Assembly (NCBI GenBank): GCA_910576125.1
Contig: CAJTHM010000007.1
Coordinates: 62,001-126,000, forward strand
Direction: 5' to 3'
Origin: Lachnospiraceae bacterium
GTDB taxonomy: Bacteria > Bacillota > Clostridia > Lachnospirales > Lachnospiraceae
Length of the DNA stretch: 64,000 bases
Under the pieces are notes generated by a model. It ran no database searches and was not told the origin of the DNA. It saw nothing but the letters and a program-made list of their open reading frames with translations. Below are positions 34,496-43,346 of the stretch, piece after piece. Each line of letters opens with the position of its first letter. Within the stretch, counting starts at the first letter, position 1. A program made the translations under genes and the position numbers.

Positions 34496-36900
34496 TTCTC
34501 CATTCCCCTCAGTCTGGACACCAGGTCCTCTCCGGCAAAGCTTCGCATGGAGGCAAAAGTGACGATCAGGGGCACTGCCGTAAGCACGCACACATAGGCC
34601 AGGGCAAAAATCCCGGGGAACCGGAACGCCATGTAGTATGCGCCTCTCTCATAGAGCAGGCCGCTCAGCACATAGCCGCTCAGGGTTCCTGCCGTCATGG
34701 TGACGCCCAGAGTGACGCACACCAGCAGCAGGCTCTCCCCCAGGAGCATCTTCCGGATCTGGCTCCTTCCCATGCCGATGGATTCCAGCATGGCCAGCTC
34801 CTGTTTGCGGGTGACGATATTGGTGATCAATGTGTTCATCATGCTTAAGATGCTGAACGTCATGATGAAAACGGCCAGGCCGCTGATGGCCCCGAATAGC
34901 TGGTCCGCGTTCCGGGAATATTCAATCCTCTTATCCGCCAGGGTCTCCAGGTCGAGCTCTGTCCTGGCCGCCACCAGCTCCGCCAGCTCCTCCCCCACGG
35001 CCTCCTCCCTGTCAGCTTCGGTGGACACCAGAAGATGGGCATTCAGGCTGTCATAGGACAGAAGCTCCAGGATGGCCTGTTCCGGTATCAGAAACCACCC
35101 TTCCAGCCCCCTGTTGTTGCGGGCATACTGCTCGTCCAGGATGCCCAGGATGGTCATGTCCTTCTCCGCCATGTCACTGCCGTCGAAGTAATGGAGCGTG
35201 ACGGACTCGCCCACGGTGAACCTCCAGCCGAATATCTCCTCCGCCACATCGTTTCCCGCCACAAGGATGTAATCGCCGCTCATGAGCTTCTCCCTGTCCG
35301 CGCTCCCCTCCTCCAGATACGCCCCGATTCCTTCCAGCTCCTCCCCGTCCAGCGGGTAGACAGTATCGCTGTCTCCATAATTGTCCTTCAGGGGATAGTC
35401 ATAGCTAACGCCGAAGTTTTTGATTTCCTCCACTCTGGTCACGCCCTCCATCCCAAGGATTTCCCGGACCATCTCACTGTCCATGGGCGCCTCCGCCTGC
35501 AGGCCTCCCATGCCGTGGCCATTCAGCTCCTTGGCCGCCGTGGTATACAGGATGTGGAACTCCGCCTCGGTAAAATAGCCCTGTCTGGGGAAAGCCTCTT
35601 TGTCAAAGGAGGACAGATAAGTGGCCGCGGTCATGAACAGGATGCCGCCCAGCGCCAGGGACGCCAAAGTAACAGCCGATTTCTTCCGGTTCCTGGAGAA
35701 GTTCATCAGCCCAAGGCCCACGGGCGTGAGCCTGCGGCACAGTTTCCGGTTCCCCGCCTTTTTCATGGTATCCTGGGGCACATAGCGCAGGGCCTCCATG
35801 GGGGAGACGGAGGCGGCCAGCCGGGCGGGCTTCCTCACGGAAAACATGGTGATGAGATAGACGCAGAGCAGGACGAGGGCAATGGCCGCCGCCCCATGGG
35901 CAATGCGGAATCCCGCCGGGAGAATCAGGTATCCCGCAATGCCGCCTGCCGCCGCTCCCACAGGCGCCGCCCGCAGGAACAGGGCCCTGCCTTCTCTGGA
36001 CACGAAGCTTTTTATCTGTCTCCTGGTCATGCCGATGGTCCGCAGCTGTCCGAACTGATGGATTCTTCCCACCACGGACAGATAGAACACCCCGTAGATC
36101 ACCAAAATGGAGGCCAGCAGGATCACCGCCCCCACCATGCCGTAAATCATGACGGACTGGCTGTTGAAGGAGAGGGAATCCAGGAATGCCCTGGATGGCA
36201 TCACGTATTTGCGCTCCACCCCTGCGTCCCGGCCGATGGCGTACATCAGCTCCCGGCATTCCCCGGCGGACATGCCGTTCCCGTCCCGGAGCTTGGCGTG
36301 CACTTCATATGGTATATCTTTCAACTGGCTGCCGTTTTCCGCGTAGCTGCGGGACAGGAATACATTGAACTGCTTCGTCTCTTCGCCGCCTTTCAGGATG
36401 CCCGTCACGGTGAACGTCTCTTCGCTGCCGTCATAAAAGGTCAGGGACAGGCTGCTGCCCACTGACGGCGGCAGTCCCATCTTATCCAGCATGGCGCCCT
36501 GGACCGCGATTTCGTCCGGCGCTTCGGGCAGCCTGCCGCTCTCCAGCTCCCCCGCCTGGATTTCGTCCGAGAGCCCGCTGACATAGCGGGGCACCACGCC
36601 GAAGCCCTCCATCTCCGAGAGGATGCCCGATTTCACCTGTATCTGATACGCGATGCGCCCATCCCCTTCCAGCAGCTCCAGTTGTGCCGGGGCAAGCTCA
36701 TAGTAGCTCACCTGCTGTCTGTGGGACAGGGCCTCCCGCTCCAGCTCCTTCTGGCCCAGGGCGAACAGTAAGATAGCCGTCAGCAGGGCAGAGGCCAGGG
36801 CGATCGTCACCGCCACGAAAACATTGCGCATGCGGCTGGCCCGCAGGCTCTCCCTGGCCATATCGGATATCATCCTCCCTGTCACTTTTCCGCCCCTCAT
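34492..36900 (-). CDS. ABC transporter permease, FtsX/MacB type
   Basis: An 802-residue membrane protein. Start 36900 is the ATG in an ATGA overlap with the upstream ATPase stop, so the two were translationally coupled. One helix lies near 25-48, followed by an extracellular domain to about 240, three helices between about 255 and 365, a further helix near 410, a second extracellular domain, and three C-terminal helices (about 680-790). This duplicated FtsX layout is that of LolC/MacB or peptide-resistance permeases. The ATPase gene before it is cut by the mobile element, so the transporter lacks its own ATPase unless another one substitutes. Confidence 0.88.
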   Translation of the reverse strand: MRGGKVTGRMISDMARESLRASRMRNVFVAVTIALASALLTAILLFALGQKELEREALSHRQQVSYYELAPAQLELLEGDGRIAYQIQVKSGILSEMEGFGVVPRYVSGLSDEIQAGELESGRLPEAPDEIAVQGAMLDKMGLPPSVGSSLSLTFYDGSEETFTVTGILKGGEETKQFNVFLSRSYAENGSQLKDIPYEVHAKLRDGNGMSAGECRELMYAIGRDAGVERKYVMPSRAFLDSLSFNSQSVMIYGMVGAVILLASILVIYGVFYLSVVGRIHQFGQLRTIGMTRRQIKSFVSREGRALFLRAAPVGAAAGGIAGYLILPAGFRIAHGAAAIALVLLCVYLITMFSVRKPARLAASVSPMEALRYVPQDTMKKAGNRKLCRRLTPVGLGLMNFSRNRKKSAVTLASLALGGILFMTAATYLSSFDKEAFPRQGYFTEAEFHILYTTAAKELNGHGMGGLQAEAPMDSEMVREILGMEGVTRVEEIKNFGVSYDYPLKDNYGDSDTVYPLDGEELEGIGAYLEEGSADREKLMSGDYILVAGNDVAEEIFGWRFTVGESVTLHYFDGSDMAEKDMTILGILDEQYARNNRGLEGWFLIPEQAILELLSYDSLNAHLLVSTEADREEAVGEELAELVAARTELDLETLADKRIEYSRNADQLFGAISGLAVFIMTFSILSMMNTLITNIVTRKQELAMLESIGMGRSQIRKMLLGESLLLVCVTLGVTMTAGTLSGYVLSGLLYERGAYYMAFRFPGIFALAYVCVLTAVPLIVTFASMRSFAGEDLVSRLRGMEN

Positions 36901-37088
36901 GCCCCCACCTCCTGTGCCTGGATCCTGCCGTCCTCGATGCGTATCCGCACATCCGCTTTCCGGGCGATTTCCTGATTGTGGGTGATCATCACGATGGTCT
37001 GACGGAATTTCCCGCTGGTGGTCTTCAACAGGTCGATCACCTTATCGCTGGTGCGGCTGTCCAGATTGCCCGTGGGCTCGTCCGTAAA
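36897..37088 (-). pseudogene. 3' half of a MacB/LolD-type ABC ATPase cut by the mobile element
   Basis: The frame encodes FTDEPTGNLDSRTSDKVIDL, then MITHNQEIARKADVRIRIEDG up to a stop at 36897, which is Walker B, switch His and the C-terminal end of the ATPase. All upstream parts (Walker A, signature motif) are missing. Before Phe (37088) the sequence turns into unrelated low-quality coding that continues as an open frame to 37202. The homology therefore stops one or two codons before Walker B, which marks the insertion point. Confidence 0.85.
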
Positions 37089-37318
37089 ATGTACCCCGTC
37101 CCCGCAATCCCTTGTAAACACTGGCTTTAGCGGCATACAAAAGTGTGTATAGCGTTCTGTTTTTCCTGTCGATTGCCGTAAAAAAAGCATGACCGCAGCC
37201 ATACTTCGACATTTTCCTGTATCTTCATTATATATGTGTGTTCCTATCCCGCATCGGTGAGCCGGTCATCCGACACATACTTTCATGCAGGATATGTACT
37301 CAAAATTTCTCTGCCAAC

Positions 37319-37352
37319 GACCAACAGGCATACTTTTTTGTATGCTGGCTGT
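37319..37352 (-). terminator. Hairpin after the recombination module
   Basis: GCATAC-TTTTTT-GTATGC at 37328-37345, within a longer imperfect stem. It lies 33 bp after the last gene of the module. CATAC motifs recur nearby (37,132; 37,277), so it could also be a recombinase binding site near the element end. Confidence 0.5.
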
Positions 37353-37377
37353 CGGTTCTTTACCCTTAAGGGCTATG

Positions 37378-37761
37378 TTACAGTTTCCGGAGCAGTTCCC
37401 TGTTCTTCCGGTCCAACGCCTTTTTCAGCTTTTCATTCTCCTGCCGCAGGGCATCCATTTCCTGCTGCATTGCCCTGGCCTGTTTCTGCAGGGACAGTAT
37501 CTCGTTGTTCATCGCCATGTCGAGTATGTTCTTCCTCGGATGGCTCATGCCGCCCTGCTGCTCCTGCACCTTGTCCAGTGTCTGGCGCACTGATGGATTC
37601 TTGTAGAAAAAGCCTCTTGAAAGCCCTGTTTTTTCCATCAGCCTGGGGACTGTGACCCTTTCCCCCTCATCCATCAATTCAAAGATGGCTTTCCTTGCCC
37701 TCTCAATCTTCTCATCGCTGGCTTTCCTGTTACATTCCAGCATCTTCTCGTATCTGTCCAT
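37378..37761 (-). CDS. Tn554 TnpC-like accessory protein (DUF6262)
   Basis: A 127-residue basic protein, close to the 125 residues of Tn554 TnpC. The N-terminal half contains MERLSRGF-like recognition in LMEKTGLSRGFFYKNPSVR, a winged-helix-type DNA contact, and the C-terminal half is a coiled coil (QKQARAMQQEMDALRQENEKL). The start at 37761 follows GGGAGGAAGAAT and overlaps the upstream recombinase by 32 bp. In Tn554 this protein helps choose orientation and efficiency of recombination; the same is expected here. Confidence 0.8.
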   Translation of the reverse strand: MDRYEKMLECNRKASDEKIERARKAIFELMDEGERVTVPRLMEKTGLSRGFFYKNPSVRQTLDKVQEQQGGMSHPRKNILDMAMNNEILSLQKQARAMQQEMDALRQENEKLKKALDRKNRELLRKL

Positions 37762-39247
37762 ATTCTTCCTCCCATCCGTCTAAACTCTGCAGGATGATCT
37801 CCGACAGCATGTTCCTGACCTCCCGTGTCTCATCGGCCAGCGTCTGGTTGCTCATCTTCCTGTAATATTTCACGTTCCGGACGCTGCCGTGGCCCAGCAG
37901 CTTGGCGATGGTGAAATCGTCCAGGTGCATCTCCGTCAGCTTTGCGCCGTAGTAGTGCCGGAACATATGGCTCCCGAAACCGAACAGCCTGCCATTGTCA
38001 TCTCGCAGGTCTTCCTTATGGATCATCTCCACCACTTTGTTCTGCAGCCTGTTGTACGGCAGGGGGTTCTCCGGGTTCTTATCGTCCACAAAGATGAACC
38101 TTGTCGGGCCGTGCCGTTCCTCCGTATAGGCTATCGCCCTGCGGATCAGGTCCGCCAGGTCGCGGCTCACCGGCTTCTCGAATGTCTTGGTCTTCATCTG
38201 CCGTATCCGTATGATCGTCTCCCCGCCGTATTCATACAGGCAGTCCGTCTGGAGCGTCAGGGTGTCGGAGATCCGTGTGCCCAGCATCTGGTGTATGACC
38301 ATCGCCCTGGCGATCTGCTCATCCAGCTTCACGATCCCTGCGTTCAGCCTTTGCAGCTCGCTGTCGGAGTATACCCTGAATTCCGGCTGGCGGGCCGGCG
38401 GGATGTCCCTGTTCAGGAACAGCAGTTCCAGGTTTGCGTAGCCGCATGCCTTGCCGATGCTCTCCAGGATGGAGCGGAGCCTGTTCAGGTCTGCATGGAG
38501 GCTCTTGGTCGCCGTATCCTCCGTTTTCAGGTAGGTCAGGTATTCCTCCAGGACTTCCCTGCTGATGTCCCTGCAGGACTGCACCCCCTTCTGCTTTTCT
38601 GCCAGGTATCCGGTCAGGCGGCGCATGGCCGTCATCTCCTTCTGTACGCAGGCAATCGCTTCTTTCTGGAGGTTCAGGTATATCCCCCTTTTGAGTTCCT
38701 CCCGTATTGCGGGCTGTGGTATCCTTGTGAAATTGATTGTCCTGTAGTTCTTTATGGGGTTTGCCCTGAACGGGATGTCCAGCCGGTCAAGCTCCCATAT
38801 GTCCCTGTCGGTCTCCTTTTCTTCTGTCTCCCCCTGTCCGATAAATTCCAGCAGCCGGATAAAATAATTGAGAAGTCCGCTCCTGCCTGTACTGGCATTC
38901 CCGTATACCCCGTGCTTTTCGATGGTCAGCGGGATACCCTCCGACATCATCCATCCCTTAAACTGCCGCATCCAGGTTTCTTTGTCACGGTCACAGAATC
39001 TTTCCACACGCTTTGCGCGCTTCTGCAGGAAACTGCATACTTTTTTGAAAAACTGCCTTTCCTCATAAACTGTCATCAAGGATACGCTCCCGGCCCTGTG
39101 CATGATAAATGCCGCAAATTCTTCCCGCATCCTGTCTGCCGGGATGCCGCTCAGGTCATAGTGCGGGTCTTTCCCCACCCGTTTCCGCTGGATGTCCGTT
39201 GCCGCCTCATAGCTTTCCAGCCCTTTCAGGCTGATCCTGTTCTCCAT
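37730..39247 (-). CDS. Tyrosine recombinase, third of the module
   Basis: A 505-residue phage-integrase family protein. The catalytic residues are visible in the C-terminal 180 residues: Arg in HQMLGTRISDTLTL, HMFRH, the LLGHG box and Tyr in VKYYRKMS. The N-terminal half is a SAM-like core-binding region. ATG at 39247 or GTG at 39250 may start it; GGAGGG lies 7-10 bases before. It overlaps the preceding recombinase by 41 bp, so the four genes of the module form one translationally coupled operon. Confidence 0.85.
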   Translation of the reverse strand: MENRISLKGLESYEAATDIQRKRVGKDPHYDLSGIPADRMREEFAAFIMHRAGSVSLMTVYEERQFFKKVCSFLQKRAKRVERFCDRDKETWMRQFKGWMMSEGIPLTIEKHGVYGNASTGRSGLLNYFIRLLEFIGQGETEEKETDRDIWELDRLDIPFRANPIKNYRTINFTRIPQPAIREELKRGIYLNLQKEAIACVQKEMTAMRRLTGYLAEKQKGVQSCRDISREVLEEYLTYLKTEDTATKSLHADLNRLRSILESIGKACGYANLELLFLNRDIPPARQPEFRVYSDSELQRLNAGIVKLDEQIARAMVIHQMLGTRISDTLTLQTDCLYEYGGETIIRIRQMKTKTFEKPVSRDLADLIRRAIAYTEERHGPTRFIFVDDKNPENPLPYNRLQNKVVEMIHKEDLRDDNGRLFGFGSHMFRHYYGAKLTEMHLDDFTIAKLLGHGSVRNVKYYRKMSNQTLADETREVRNMLSEIILQSLDGWEEEYGQIREDAGM

Positions 39248-40979
39248 CACTGCCGCTCCCTCCTTTCCTTATCTTCAGGCCGGCCGCCAGGCTGCCGTGC
39301 TCCTTGAAGTATTTTTCACTTGCTCTCTCAATCTTCCTCGGCATGTAGTCCACATACTGCCGGGTCATTTCCTCGTAGACATGCCCCAGGTAATCCCGCA
39401 CCCCCTGCAGGGATACCCCGCTGTCATAGAACAGGGTGGCTATGCCGTGCCGGTAATCGTGGGACCTGAAAATGTAATCCCCGCCCTCTATCCCATTCTT
39501 TCTGCAGTATTCCTGCATCTTGAGCCGGTATGTTGCGCTTCTGTATGCCCCTCCCCGGCTGTTCTGGAACACATAGTCATCAGGCTTTATCCGGTGTTTT
39601 GCCAGGTATACCGTCATCAGCCTGTACAGGGCGTATGGTATGGGTATCCGCTTATAGCTGCGCATCTTGGTCTGGTAGACCTGCACCCATGCGTCCTTTC
39701 CCTGTATGTAATAGGCATCCCCCTTCAGCGTGCAGACCTCGCTGACGCGCAGCCCGATCCCCCACAGGTGGAGGTACATCAGCCGGATGTCCTCCGGGAG
39801 ACCGGGGAGCTTCCGCAGTATCTCCGCCCATACTTCCGGTCCCACGCATCTGTCGTTATGTTCCGGCACCACTTTTTTCAGGTAATAGTCCACGCGGAAC
39901 GGCGCCCGCTCAATGTACCCCCTTGCGGTCAGGAAGTTGAAGAAGTGCTGGACTGCCAATGCCTGTGCGTTATAGGATTTCGGCCGGAGCCTTTTCTCCA
40001 TCAGATCCTGGAAATAGGCTTCCATATGCCCCTCCGTGGCAGCGAGGACGTCCTGCTGCCCCAGCCCTGCCAGGAAGTCCCTCACCCACAGCTGTTCCAT
40101 CTGCAGCATGCTGACCGACAGGTTGGTCACGCCGATCCCGTACCGCATGTATTTTTTCAGCAGTTCCCGGTTGCCCTTGTGCGCGACCTCCAGAAAAGAG
40201 AGGCGTTTCACCGGATTCGCCGGGTTTGTGCGTTCCGGCTGTAGGTGCAGGCGCTCCATGTACCATACGTTTGCATCCCACCGTATCTCCGCAGCCTGCA
40301 TAAAGAGCGCTTTCCTGCACAGGTCGATGATCCCGGACGCTGTCCTTTTCTCCCCGGATGCCCGCATCAAGCCCTCAAACTCGTCCGCCTGCGCAGGCTC
40401 GATGCCGTCAATGTCACCGATCCCCCTGTCTGCGCAGAAGCCGTACAGCCCTTTCAGCCTGTGCAGGTGGACCAGCATCTGGTCCCCACTGTAGTTCCCT
40501 ATGACGTAGTGCAGGCTGTCAAAAATCTGCCGCTTCATCTTTTCGGGAGCCGTGCGTCCGAAATCCCATGCCAGCCCGTTCTTCCGGGGAGCGTTGATGA
40601 ACCGCTCCGCGATCTCCGGGTCCGGATGGTATGGCAGGAACAGGATTCCATTTTCGTATTCTGCCGTGGGCTTCCCCTTTTCCCGTACTGCCCGCACCTG
40701 CCCTTTTATGGAATGCAGTTTTACCAGATCCATCACCCTGACATACTTCATACAAGCTGCCGGGGATATCTGTTTTTCCAGGGACTTCCCGTATTCCTCC
40801 CTCGCCGTGTAGTCCAGGTCGCAGATGTGCCAGATTCCCCTGCTTTCCATGAAAGCCCTCAGTTTGTTGCGGTATGTGGGATGCACCTCCGTGCATTCCG
40901 CAAGCTCCCTCTCCAGCTGTTCCTGTAATTGTCCTGTGTCCTCCTGCGGCACTGCCTGCAGGTATTGGTATGCCGGCAT
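39207..40979 (-). CDS. Tyrosine recombinase, second of the module (TnpB-like)
   Basis: A 590-residue recombinase, similar in size to Tn554 TnpB (630). Catalytic residues: Arg in GIGLRVSEVCTL, HDYRHG, YLGH and Tyr in MTRQYVDYM. The N-terminal 300 residues are an extended DNA-binding part. The ATG at 40979 is preferred because GGAAAGGG lies at a proper distance; a GTG at 40988 is possible. The gene starts 15 bp after the stop of the first recombinase. Confidence 0.85.
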   Translation of the reverse strand: MPAYQYLQAVPQEDTGQLQEQLERELAECTEVHPTYRNKLRAFMESRGIWHICDLDYTAREEYGKSLEKQISPAACMKYVRVMDLVKLHSIKGQVRAVREKGKPTAEYENGILFLPYHPDPEIAERFINAPRKNGLAWDFGRTAPEKMKRQIFDSLHYVIGNYSGDQMLVHLHRLKGLYGFCADRGIGDIDGIEPAQADEFEGLMRASGEKRTASGIIDLCRKALFMQAAEIRWDANVWYMERLHLQPERTNPANPVKRLSFLEVAHKGNRELLKKYMRYGIGVTNLSVSMLQMEQLWVRDFLAGLGQQDVLAATEGHMEAYFQDLMEKRLRPKSYNAQALAVQHFFNFLTARGYIERAPFRVDYYLKKVVPEHNDRCVGPEVWAEILRKLPGLPEDIRLMYLHLWGIGLRVSEVCTLKGDAYYIQGKDAWVQVYQTKMRSYKRIPIPYALYRLMTVYLAKHRIKPDDYVFQNSRGGAYRSATYRLKMQEYCRKNGIEGGDYIFRSHDYRHGIATLFYDSGVSLQGVRDYLGHVYEEMTRQYVDYMPRKIERASEKYFKEHGSLAAGLKIRKGGSGSDGEQDQPERAGKL

Positions 40980-40994
40980 GCCCACCACCCTTTC

Positions 40995-42110
40995 CTATGG
41001 CATCTTCCCGATGCCGTAATTTACGGAATGCTTCTCATAAAACTCCCGGCTCGCCTCCAGCAGTCTGTCATCCAAGATGCCCAGATACTTGATCGTGGTG
41101 TCCAAGTGCTTATGCCCAAGGGCCTGGCTGATCAGCTCCAGCGGCCAGCCCGCATTCCATCTGGTGACTGCGAAATACCTCCGCAGCATGTGCGGCGTCA
41201 GTTCCGTCCCTGTCTTTTCCGCCACCCTCTCCAGCATGGCGTAGACGCTGTCCACTTTCAGGGGCTGCCCTGCGGTATCGCCGGAGACGTTGATGAACAG
41301 GTAGTCCTGGTGCTGGAGGAGTCCCCGGTACTCGGCAAGGTATCCCATCAGGAAATCAAAGGCATCATCGCTGATCCTGGCTTTCCGGTACTCCGCATTC
41401 TTTGCGCGGGCATCGTTCTCATTGTCATCGCGGAAGTACACGCCGATGGTGTGCCTCTCATAATCGATGTCCCTGGCATAGTACACGCCCAGGATCTCCC
41501 CGATGCGGAACCCGGTCTCCGCGATCAGCAGGAGGAGCAGCTGGTCCCTGCTGTTGGTGCATGCCTGCAGGGCGGCGATGATTTCTTCTTCGCCTGCCGC
41601 CCTTACATTCCGTTCCTCCGCCTTCATGTAGCCGCCGAAAGACCTGTACCGCAGGGTCCTCTTGACGCCTGCCGCATTTGGCACGATGATCTGGCTGCAG
41701 GAGAGCACCCGCAGGCCCGGCGCATAGCCGCATTCCGCCATAAAAAGATAGAACCCGAACACATCCTTTAAGTATGCGTTGCAGGTCCCATTGTCAGCGT
41801 CTCCCGCTTTCTTCTTTTCCGTATGGCAGCCCTCTTTTAGCCAGTATAAAAACTGCGTAAAATGGCTGCTCTGTTCCTCATACCCCATGCCGCAGACCGT
41901 CTGGAAATCCAGGCCCTTTTCCGCCAGGTATTCCAGGTAGCAGCAGATAGAAAAGGCGTACCTCTTTACCGTGTTCGGGGAAAGGTTTGCCTTTATCTTG
42001 TGTTTCAGGTATTTGCTCGGAAGCAGGGCGATGTCCAGCGTCTCCCCGTCCATGATGTAGAAATACTTTGTCGTGCCCTCGGCCGCTGTCTCTACCGTAT
42101 ACCGTTTCAT
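40995..42110 (-). CDS. Tyrosine recombinase, first of the module (TnpA-like)
   Basis: A 371-residue recombinase, near the 361 residues of Tn554 TnpA. Start 42110 follows GGAAGGAGGCGGAAGCGG. Catalytic residues: Arg in ETGFRIGEILGV, PHMLRR (Arg where His is more usual as the last residue), ALGHKHLDTT and Tyr in IKYLGIL. It leads the operon with the two other recombinases and the TnpC-like gene. Arg/His/Arg/Tyr are all present, so the enzyme should be active. Confidence 0.88.
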   Translation of the reverse strand: MKRYTVETAAEGTTKYFYIMDGETLDIALLPSKYLKHKIKANLSPNTVKRYAFSICCYLEYLAEKGLDFQTVCGMGYEEQSSHFTQFLYWLKEGCHTEKKKAGDADNGTCNAYLKDVFGFYLFMAECGYAPGLRVLSCSQIIVPNAAGVKRTLRYRSFGGYMKAEERNVRAAGEEEIIAALQACTNSRDQLLLLLIAETGFRIGEILGVYYARDIDYERHTIGVYFRDDNENDARAKNAEYRKARISDDAFDFLMGYLAEYRGLLQHQDYLFINVSGDTAGQPLKVDSVYAMLERVAEKTGTELTPHMLRRYFAVTRWNAGWPLELISQALGHKHLDTTIKYLGILDDRLLEASREFYEKHSVNYGIGKMP

Positions 42111-42131
42111 CCGCTTCCGCCTCCTTCCCTG

Positions 42132-42160
42132 ACGCCATACACAGTATACCGTGTAGGCGT
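42132..42160. repeat. Inverted repeat upstream of the recombinase operon
   Basis: ACGCCaTACAC at 42132-42142 and GTGTAGGCGT at 42151-42160 pair through 10 bp with one bulged base. It lies 22 bp before the first recombinase start, inside its binding-site/promoter region, and could be an operator or a recombinase arm site. Confidence 0.5.
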
Positions 42161-42226
42161 GATGTTATCCATATCCATACCCAACAAACATGCCCGCCCG
42201 AAATATGGCAGAACCGACAAAGGCTT

Positions 42227-42334
42227 TCAGTCGGTCTGATAGCTCCCGGCCACGCTGACCGCTATGCCTGCCGCCACATAGACGGCCGCCAGAAAAAGCA
42301 TGGTAAATACTGCCGCTCCTATGATCCACGCCAT
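42227..42334 (-). CDS. 35-residue single-span membrane peptide
   Basis: An ATG at 42334 follows GAAGGGAGGGAAAGAC, a strong binding site. The product begins MAWIIGAAVFTMLFLAAVYV and ends in a short hydrophilic SYQTD tail; residues 3-30 form one membrane helix. It lies between the recombinase operon and the resolvase-like gene on the same strand. No family is recognised; the binding site and clean hydrophobic profile support it as real. Confidence 0.65.
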   Translation of the reverse strand: MAWIIGAAVFTMLFLAAVYVAAGIAVSVAGSYQTD

Positions 42335-42507
42335 GTCTTTCCCTCCCTTCGGTTCCATATGTTTTTGTCTCTGTTTTTAGTCTGCAATGCTACACAGCCC
42401 ATGGGGATCTGCACCCTCATTTCACATCCCACATGTACTGGCTGCTGGATGTCACCGCCTGCCAGTGTTCAAATTCCCTCTAATCCATGTCTCCCGCCTT
42501 TCCCCGC

Positions 42508-42852
42508 CTATATCAGTTCCATCAGCCCGGTCAGCGGGGAATACACCTGCAGGCCGCAGCCCGCTGCCAGCGCCTTGAGCCCCGCCATCTGCATGGATGA
42601 ATGCGTCAGGCAGCGGCGGTCTGCCACCAGCAGGGCATCCACCTCCCCTCTGGTCGCGGCATCCACAAAGCGCCGGAACCCGCTGCGCTCCCACAGCGGA
42701 GTCCTCCCTGTGTCGCTGGAGCTCCCCGCCACTTCAAATCCCATCTGCCCCGCATATTCCCAGAGCTGCTCCCGCTGTTTCTTTAGCATATCGTTTTCAT
42801 CCTCCGGTGCGTCAATTGAGCAATAGACCCATGCCCGTCTCCTGCCGCTCAT
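42508..42852 (-). CDS. Resolvase-like N-terminal domain protein
   Basis: A 114-residue protein starting at 42852 (MSGRRRAWVYCSIDAPED). VYCSIDAPEDEND, LKKQREQLWEYAGQMGFEV, GFRRFVDAATRGEVDALLV and DRRCLTHS follow the serine-recombinase catalytic domain, with Ser12 as the candidate nucleophile. The DNA-binding domain and the long dimer helix are absent, so it is not a complete recombinase. It overlaps the 3' end of the MazF-like gene by 41 bp. Such short relatives are frequent in Lachnospiraceae elements; they may act as regulators. Confidence 0.7.
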   Translation of the reverse strand: MSGRRRAWVYCSIDAPEDENDMLKKQREQLWEYAGQMGFEVAGSSSDTGRTPLWERSGFRRFVDAATRGEVDALLVADRRCLTHSSMQMAGLKALAAGCGLQVYSPLTGLMELI

Positions 42853-43303
42853 AAGCTGCCCCCTTTCCGTCCCTGGCCCTGGCCTGGTTTCTGCCAGCAG
42901 TTCCTGCCCCTGTTTCTTTTTCTGCCTGTGTCGCCTGTCCCTCCTGTGTGAAAAGCATCCCCTCCAGGCCGAAGCTGACCGCGATGGCATGGTCCACATC
43001 CCGCATGGTCGCCCTGCCCGCCCGGCCTATGTATTCCTTCAGCCTGGCACGGTCGATGGTGCGCACCTGCTCCAGCAGGACGGTGGATTCCTGTCCCAGC
43101 CCGCAGGGGCTGTCCTCCAGCCTGATGTGGGTAGGGAGCGGCTTCTTCCCCCGCCTGCTGGTAATGGCCGCCGCAATCACCGTGGGGCTGTGCCGGTTCC
43201 CCATGTCATTCTGTATGATCAGCACGGGCCGGGTGCCTCCCTGCTCGCTCCCGACCACCGGCGCCAGGTCGGCATAGTAGATATCGCCCCGTTTGATATT
43301 CAC
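42812..43303 (-). CDS. MazF/PemK-type ribonuclease toxin with C-terminal extension
   Basis: A 163-residue protein. A GTG at 43303 is the start, because GGGAGGGAACGGAC precedes it and the family homology begins at Asn2 (NIKRGDIYYADLAPVVGSEQ). RPVLIIQND, PTVIAAAITS and the VLLEQVRTIDRARL segment are typical for MazF/EndoA mRNA interferases. Family members have 110-120 residues; here some 40 extra, Ala/Gly/Arg-rich residues follow FTQEGQ, so the extension lies over the next gene. No MazE-type antitoxin is recognisable next to it; the unknown gene upstream (43347) does not look like one. Confidence 0.82.
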   Translation of the reverse strand: MNIKRGDIYYADLAPVVGSEQGGTRPVLIIQNDMGNRHSPTVIAAAITSRRGKKPLPTHIRLEDSPCGLGQESTVLLEQVRTIDRARLKEYIGRAGRATMRDVDHAIAVSFGLEGMLFTQEGQATQAEKETGAGTAGRNQARARDGKGAAYERQETGMGLLLN

Positions 43304-43346
43304 GTCCGTTCCCTCCCTTCCTGCAGGCAGATCCCGCATCCATTTC

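Noticed and set aside
37085..37380. Exact terminal inverted repeats or target duplication of the element
   Set aside because: Only CATAC-type short motifs were seen; the right end is outside the window, so no end-to-end comparison is possible.
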